From contig JBDOQK010000021.1 of NCBI GenBank assembly GCA_040437565.1, positions 186,001 to 250,000 of the forward strand: DNA of 64,000 nucleotides, in the 5' to 3' direction. Both the position numbers and the translations under genes were made by a program. Shown piece after piece: positions 61,551 through 64,000 of this stretch; within the stretch, counting starts at the first letter, position 1; each line of letters starts with the position of its first letter. The stretch comes from Albugo candida (taxonomy: Eukaryota > Oomycota > Peronosporomycetes > Albuginales). The notes beneath the pieces were generated by a model, which made no database searches, was not told where the DNA came from, and saw only the letters and a list, made by a program, of their open reading frames with translations.

Positions 61551-64000
61551 TGGCTGACACGCGTCAGCTTCCATAAATTGATATCTGTTTCATAACCCAT
61601 AGCGTCCATAATGTGTACCACACTGTCATAACGGTTATTTACCGACGTGTAACCTCGTTACACTCTCCCCCACCAGACTGACGTTATCACAAAACGTCAA
61701 TCGCATCATTTTTTTCGAAGAGGCCGTGCTGCGTACGCCTAATCTCACGGTTGTCCAAAACATCAAACACCATGGCATCGCCATTCGATGAGCCTAAGGC
61801 TCTTTCCTCTTACGGCGAGCCTGACGAGGAGGTACAATTGGATAGCAGTGATACCCAGTGTCCAGGAAGAAGGGGAAGTTCCCGACACACCCATGCAGGA
61901 ACCAAAGCCTCGTCCCGCACCAAATCCGTTCGTCGAACATAACGATGTCAACGCGCCATCGGCGCTCATCACCAACCCGCTCGATGAGCAGCAGATGGGC
62001 GACATCTTGACAGATGAAAGTACTCGCACAAGATCAAGGACCCTGCCATCTTTGCAGGCCAGACAAGGATATAATCCACTTCCTAGCATTGATGAAAGAC
62101 TCAGACAAGTCGCAGGCCAATCATTGGAAGGATGGATCCTCAAACCCGAGGCAACGACGCCTCACGAAGTGACGGCACGTCAAGCTCTACGTGAGCGATA
62201 TCTGACGCCTCAGTTCATATTCATGGATCAATACCTGTCAAGATTAAAGGATCAAGCACGAGGTGCATCTGTAGCCACATTGAGGACCGTTCCTATCGTC
62301 CATTACCCAGGAAAGTCGATAACGAAGTAGCCTTTGAGCACTGGGTGCAGCGCGTTCGTCGATTGCACAGTATTGACGCTCTTCGAGCAGTGACGATGTA
62401 GCCGATGTACGTTTGGAACGCAAACTGCGCGATGACTTTGCGAACTTGAAGGCCAAAGGCTTATTGCGTTTCTTGTATCGATATTCTCACGTAATGATAC
62501 CTGACGCTTCATTGCACACCAGTGCTTCGGCTGTCGAAGCAACGGGATCCAGTCATGATATGACAGTGAACCCTCCCACACCCGCACGAACTAGTGCGAA
62601 GCGTGACGTGTTACAGCTGGGCCCTGCTCACGGCATTCAAAAACGTCTAAGTCATAGGGGCAATCGTGCTGCAATGAAGTTTCAAATTCCCACGACTTCT
62701 CTGACTCAGGGTACCCCCGCCATTTCACCAAGTACTGGTTCTGGCCATTACGACGACGTCGCTTAGAAATTCTCATCACATGGAACTGGCGATTCCCTTG
62801 CTTATCGAGCAGAACAGGCGAAGGTCAACACATCGGGACCATGATGATCTCTGCAAGACCATTGAAGAGCTGATGCACGAGGTGCAACTCCTTCGCGAGC
62901 GTGGATTACGCCTGGAATCGCTTGAGAGCCGCGTACGAGCCTTGGAGCAGGGTCAACCTCTCTTGGAGGGGCAGCTGGATATCCTCTTGTGGATGCAGCA
63001 ATACGTAGCACCGCAACCTCCGCTGGCGCCAGCGCCACCAGATTCACATGGGAAGGATCCCGATAAGGCTCAAGAAAGCCAACGTAAAACAAGGGATGTG
63101 TGAGCAACTTGCGCGGAAGGTTGAGCGTGTAAGCAAGGCCCTTCTTCGCCATGACCGTAAATGGCTCCAGCAAGCGTGGTCGCAACTTTGTCTTGAAGAC
63201 AGCGGACACTACATTTGTAGGTAGGTTTTTAGTACTGAGTAACGCTTGGTCTCCGACCGCATAACTTTCAATAAAATCTGTGCTTTTTGCATCAGCTTGT
63301 GCTTTTTGTCGGTCTTGGCTTTCATCCGTTGCGTCACGAACATGTCGTAAGACATCTGATCGCGTTGCGACAAACTCGTGAGCCTGTTTCTCAACAGTAG
63401 CAGGGCTGGCATCATCAAGCCGAACGGCCACCTCTCCACCACCAAGCCCTGAACCACGAAGCGATAGCGTTAATGAAACGCGAGGATGGGTGAGCCAGTT
63501 CACGTAGAACGGAGTGTAGCCAGTATAGGCATGAAAAGAGTTGTTTAACGCAAAATCAACAACAGGGAGCATGAAGCTCCAACGATTAGGTTTATCAGCT
63601 CAAATGCTGCGTAAGATATCACCAATAACGCGATTAACTTGCTCAGTTTGACCATGGTTCTGGGGATGATCCGCAGTGGACATATNNNNNNNNNNNNNNN
63701 NNNNNNNNNNNNNNNNNNNNNNNNNNNNNNNNNNNNNNNNNNNNNNNNNNNNNNNNNNNNNNNNNNNNNNNNNNNNNNNNNNNNNGCGACAAACTCGTGA
63801 GCCTGTTTCTCAACAGTAGCAGGGCTGGCATCATCAAGCCGAACGGCCACCTCTCCACCACCAAGCCCTGAACCACGAAGCGATAGCGTTAATGAAACGC
63901 GAGGATGGGTGAGCCAGTTCACGTAGAACGGAGTGTAGCCAGTATAGGCATGAAAAGAGTTGTTTAACGCAAAATCAACAACAGGGAGCATGAAGCTCCA
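61551..64000 (-). mobile_element. Ty3/Gypsy chromovirus fossil, 3' part, runs off window
   Basis: Minus-strand LTR retrotransposon remains. From high to low coordinates: integrase C-terminal part (63,572-62,802; ALNNSFHAYTGYTPFYVNWL, and HPLFYVGFLEPYRDPSH), a chromodomain (about 62,790-62,600; NQYLVKWRGYPESEKSWE), a purine-rich tract (61,675-61,663 read on the minus strand) and an LTR edge at 61,662 starting TGTAACG. The other LTR edge was not found. Open gag-like stretches on the plus strand (61,771-62,330) may be antisense or a second fossil head to head. The copy looks broken, with at least a few breaks, and is incomplete here. Moderately old. Confidence 0.85.
63367..64000. other. 100-N gap with duplicated flanks (at least 215 bp)
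   Basis: The Ns are at 63,686-63,785. The sequence from 63,367 onward recurs from 63,786 to the window end, again an unmerged contig overlap, here within the retroelement fossil. Confidence 0.9.

Noticed and set aside
62780-63103. Plus-strand coiled-coil frame
   Set aside because: It lies antisense to the retroelement integrase tail, which has the recognisable motifs, so it is probably a shadow frame.

Overview
The window looks like a chromosome segment of an oomycete, probably a compact plant-pathogen genome of the Albugo type. This is inference. The support is spliced eukaryotic genes with very short introns (about 45-60 nt, GT..AG, some with TACTAA-like branch sites), tightly packed housekeeping genes, many small secreted proteins, a tRNA-derived SINE family and a chromodomain Ty3/Gypsy fossil. 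Eleven runs of exactly 100 N occur. Ten of them are flanked by identical direct copies of the same sequence, so these are unmerged contig ends and not biological duplications.

Layout. 1-2,990: decayed repeat families, here called C and D, in inverted orientation, followed by an intact small secreted protein gene (SSP, 2,992-3,537). 4,386-23,398: a dense housekeeping block. In order it holds an ATP synthase alpha-like protein, AP-2 alpha-adaptin, very-long-chain enoyl-CoA reductase (TECR/TSC13), proteasome assembly chaperone 1, COX20, SDHAF1, a Qc-SNARE, SFT2, a His-rich GPI-type surface protein, a Rab-like GTPase with a long N-terminal extension, an IGHMBP2-type helicase and a Ser/Pro-rich single-pass membrane protein. 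Several pairs are divergent over very short intergenic DNA: TECR/PAC1 79 bp and COX20/SDHAF1 63 bp. Divergent partners often share a theme, such as respiratory-complex assembly or vesicle trafficking.

23.4-60.6 kb is gene-poor and built from decayed repeats. The dominant pattern is a tandem unit of about 4.5-5.5 kb: SSP gene (minus), shared upstream region, family B (plus), family D (minus), family C (plus). About seven copies of this unit, in various states of decay and mixed with other repeats (E, F, G), can be traced. Three SSP genes remain open here (34,078-34,590; 41,598-42,092; 51,429-51,962) and with the left-end gene form a four-cysteine secreted family. A DNA-transposon DDE fragment, a 29-bp perfect hairpin and an ectopic copy of the 23.4-23.9 kb segment are embedded in the array.

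60.3-64.0 kb: two minus-strand SINEs with clear target-site duplications, a 619-bp TIR element, and the 3' part of a broken chromovirus that runs off the window. Families B, C and D could not be assigned a function; they are described only by position, strand and recurrence.
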